Origin: Candidatus Tabaqchalia intestinavium
GTDB taxonomy: Bacteria; Bacillota; Clostridia; Oscillospirales; CAJFTT01
DNA length: 64,000 nucleotides
NCBI GenBank assembly: GCA_904420005.1
Contig: CAJFTT010000042.1
Location: 104,463-168,462, forward strand
Direction: 5' to 3'
Shown here: piece by piece, positions 63,854-64,000 of the stretch
Numbering within the stretch: position 1 is the stretch's first letter
Layout: each line of letters begins with the position of its first letter
The notes under the pieces: generated by a model
Told to the model about the DNA's origin: nothing
What the model saw: the letters and a program-made list of their open reading frames with translations, nothing else
Databases searched by the model: none
Made by a program: the position numbers and the translations under genes

Positions 63854-63963
63854 CATGACCACGCCCAAAGGACGTGGCATGAAGGATGGCCCTAAAAGGG
63901 CATGATACCAGCAACGCCTAAAGGCGCGTCATGAGTAACGCCAACCGCACCTTGGCGTTACTC
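63854..63963. repeat. array of four short hairpins separated by CATGA
   Basis: CATGA at 63854, 63878, 63901 and 63930. Between and after them are GC hairpins: CCACG..CGTGG (63859-63877), GCCC..GGGC (63889-63901), CGCC..GGCG (63915-63926) and a perfect 12-bp stem GAGTAACGCCAA (63933-63944) with TTGGCGTTACTC (63952-63963). The first three have AAA-containing loops. The array does not look like a coding sequence or a simple terminator. A 72-codon minus-strand frame overlaps it without a ribosome site. Confidence 0.6.
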
Positions 63964-64000
63964 TAGTTTTCTAAATCTTTGAATGGATCTTCGTATTCCT
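63963..64000 (-). CDS. possible 3' end of a minus-strand gene entering the window
   Basis: The frame ending at TAG 63963-63965 reads EYEDPFKDLEN before the window edge, a plausible acidic protein tail. The stop overlaps the base of the 12-bp hairpin at 63933-63963. Too short to identify. Confidence 0.3.
   Translation of the reverse strand, partial: EYEDPFKDLEN

Noticed and set aside
63696..63914. 72-codon minus-strand frame near the right edge
   Set aside because: No convincing ribosome site, and it runs through the hairpin array; more likely non-coding.
63854..63963. CRISPR array at the right edge
   Set aside because: Only the 5-base CATGA recurs; the hairpins differ in sequence and units are too short and irregular for repeats and spacers.

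Overview
The window is GC-rich (mid-50s percent by eye) and reads as a chromosomal segment of an anaerobic, endospore-forming member of the Clostridia, most likely Oscillospiraceae/Ruminococcaceae. The grounds are spoIVA, a SCIFF peptide with its radical SAM maturase, an NfnAB-type electron-bifurcating enzyme, a FabK-type enoyl reductase with a FabT-like regulator, a T-box leader on pheS, a TIGR04086 membrane protein, and sigma-A promoters of Gram-positive type. I see no rRNA, tRNA, CRISPR array, transposase or prophage gene. Nearly all genes are on the minus strand. Very long open frames opposite them are shadows caused by base composition.

Layout. 0-1.3 kb (+): the end of a phenylacetate-CoA ligase, an ACT-domain protein and a gene remnant. 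1.3-7.1 kb (-): pyruvate kinase, nfnA-nfnB, and an ABC-F protein behind a transcription attenuator. 7.1-17.4 kb (-): a complete type II fatty-acid initiation and elongation cluster, acpP-accB-accC-accD-accA-fabH-fabK-fabD-fabG-fabF-fabZ-fabT, with a terminator after acpP. 17.6-23.9 kb (-): DUF177-rpmF-DUF512-der-plsY-gpsA-pdxK, linking ribosome assembly to phospholipid synthesis. 24-28.1 kb (-): ireB and pheS-pheT under a T-box. 28.2-32.2 kb (+): a small membrane protein, the bifunctional NAD(P)HX repair enzyme, a lipoprotein and cysK.

32.6-39.3 kb (-): SCIFF maturase and SCIFF peptide, TIGR04086, yajC, hslO, a methyltransferase, a YerC-like regulator, lysA and engB. 39.3-45.3 kb (-): the protein-quality block tig-clpP-clpX-lon. 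45.3-51.2 kb: a phosphoesterase, a DUF1540 protein (+), thrC, a dipeptidase, yraN, a sugar-acid SDR and a HAD phosphatase. 51.6-56.2 kb (+): spoIVA, an HD hydrolase/CmpB membrane protein pair and two tandem zinc-ribbon membrane paralogues. 56.3-63.7 kb (-): an ABC exporter, a CsoR-like repressor, an acetyltransferase, the csoR-copA copper operon with an ideal operator/promoter arrangement, and feoA with an HMA protein. The last ~150 bases hold an unexplained cluster of small hairpins.

Most genes are housekeeping. The points most worth following are regulatory: the ABC-F attenuator with a mutually exclusive antiterminator and upstream ORFs; the acpP/accB terminator; the CsoR operators placed in the promoter spacer; a CopZ-like domain fused in frame to CopA with its own internal start signals; and the hairpin/CATGA array at the right edge. 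I found no clear new multi-gene system.
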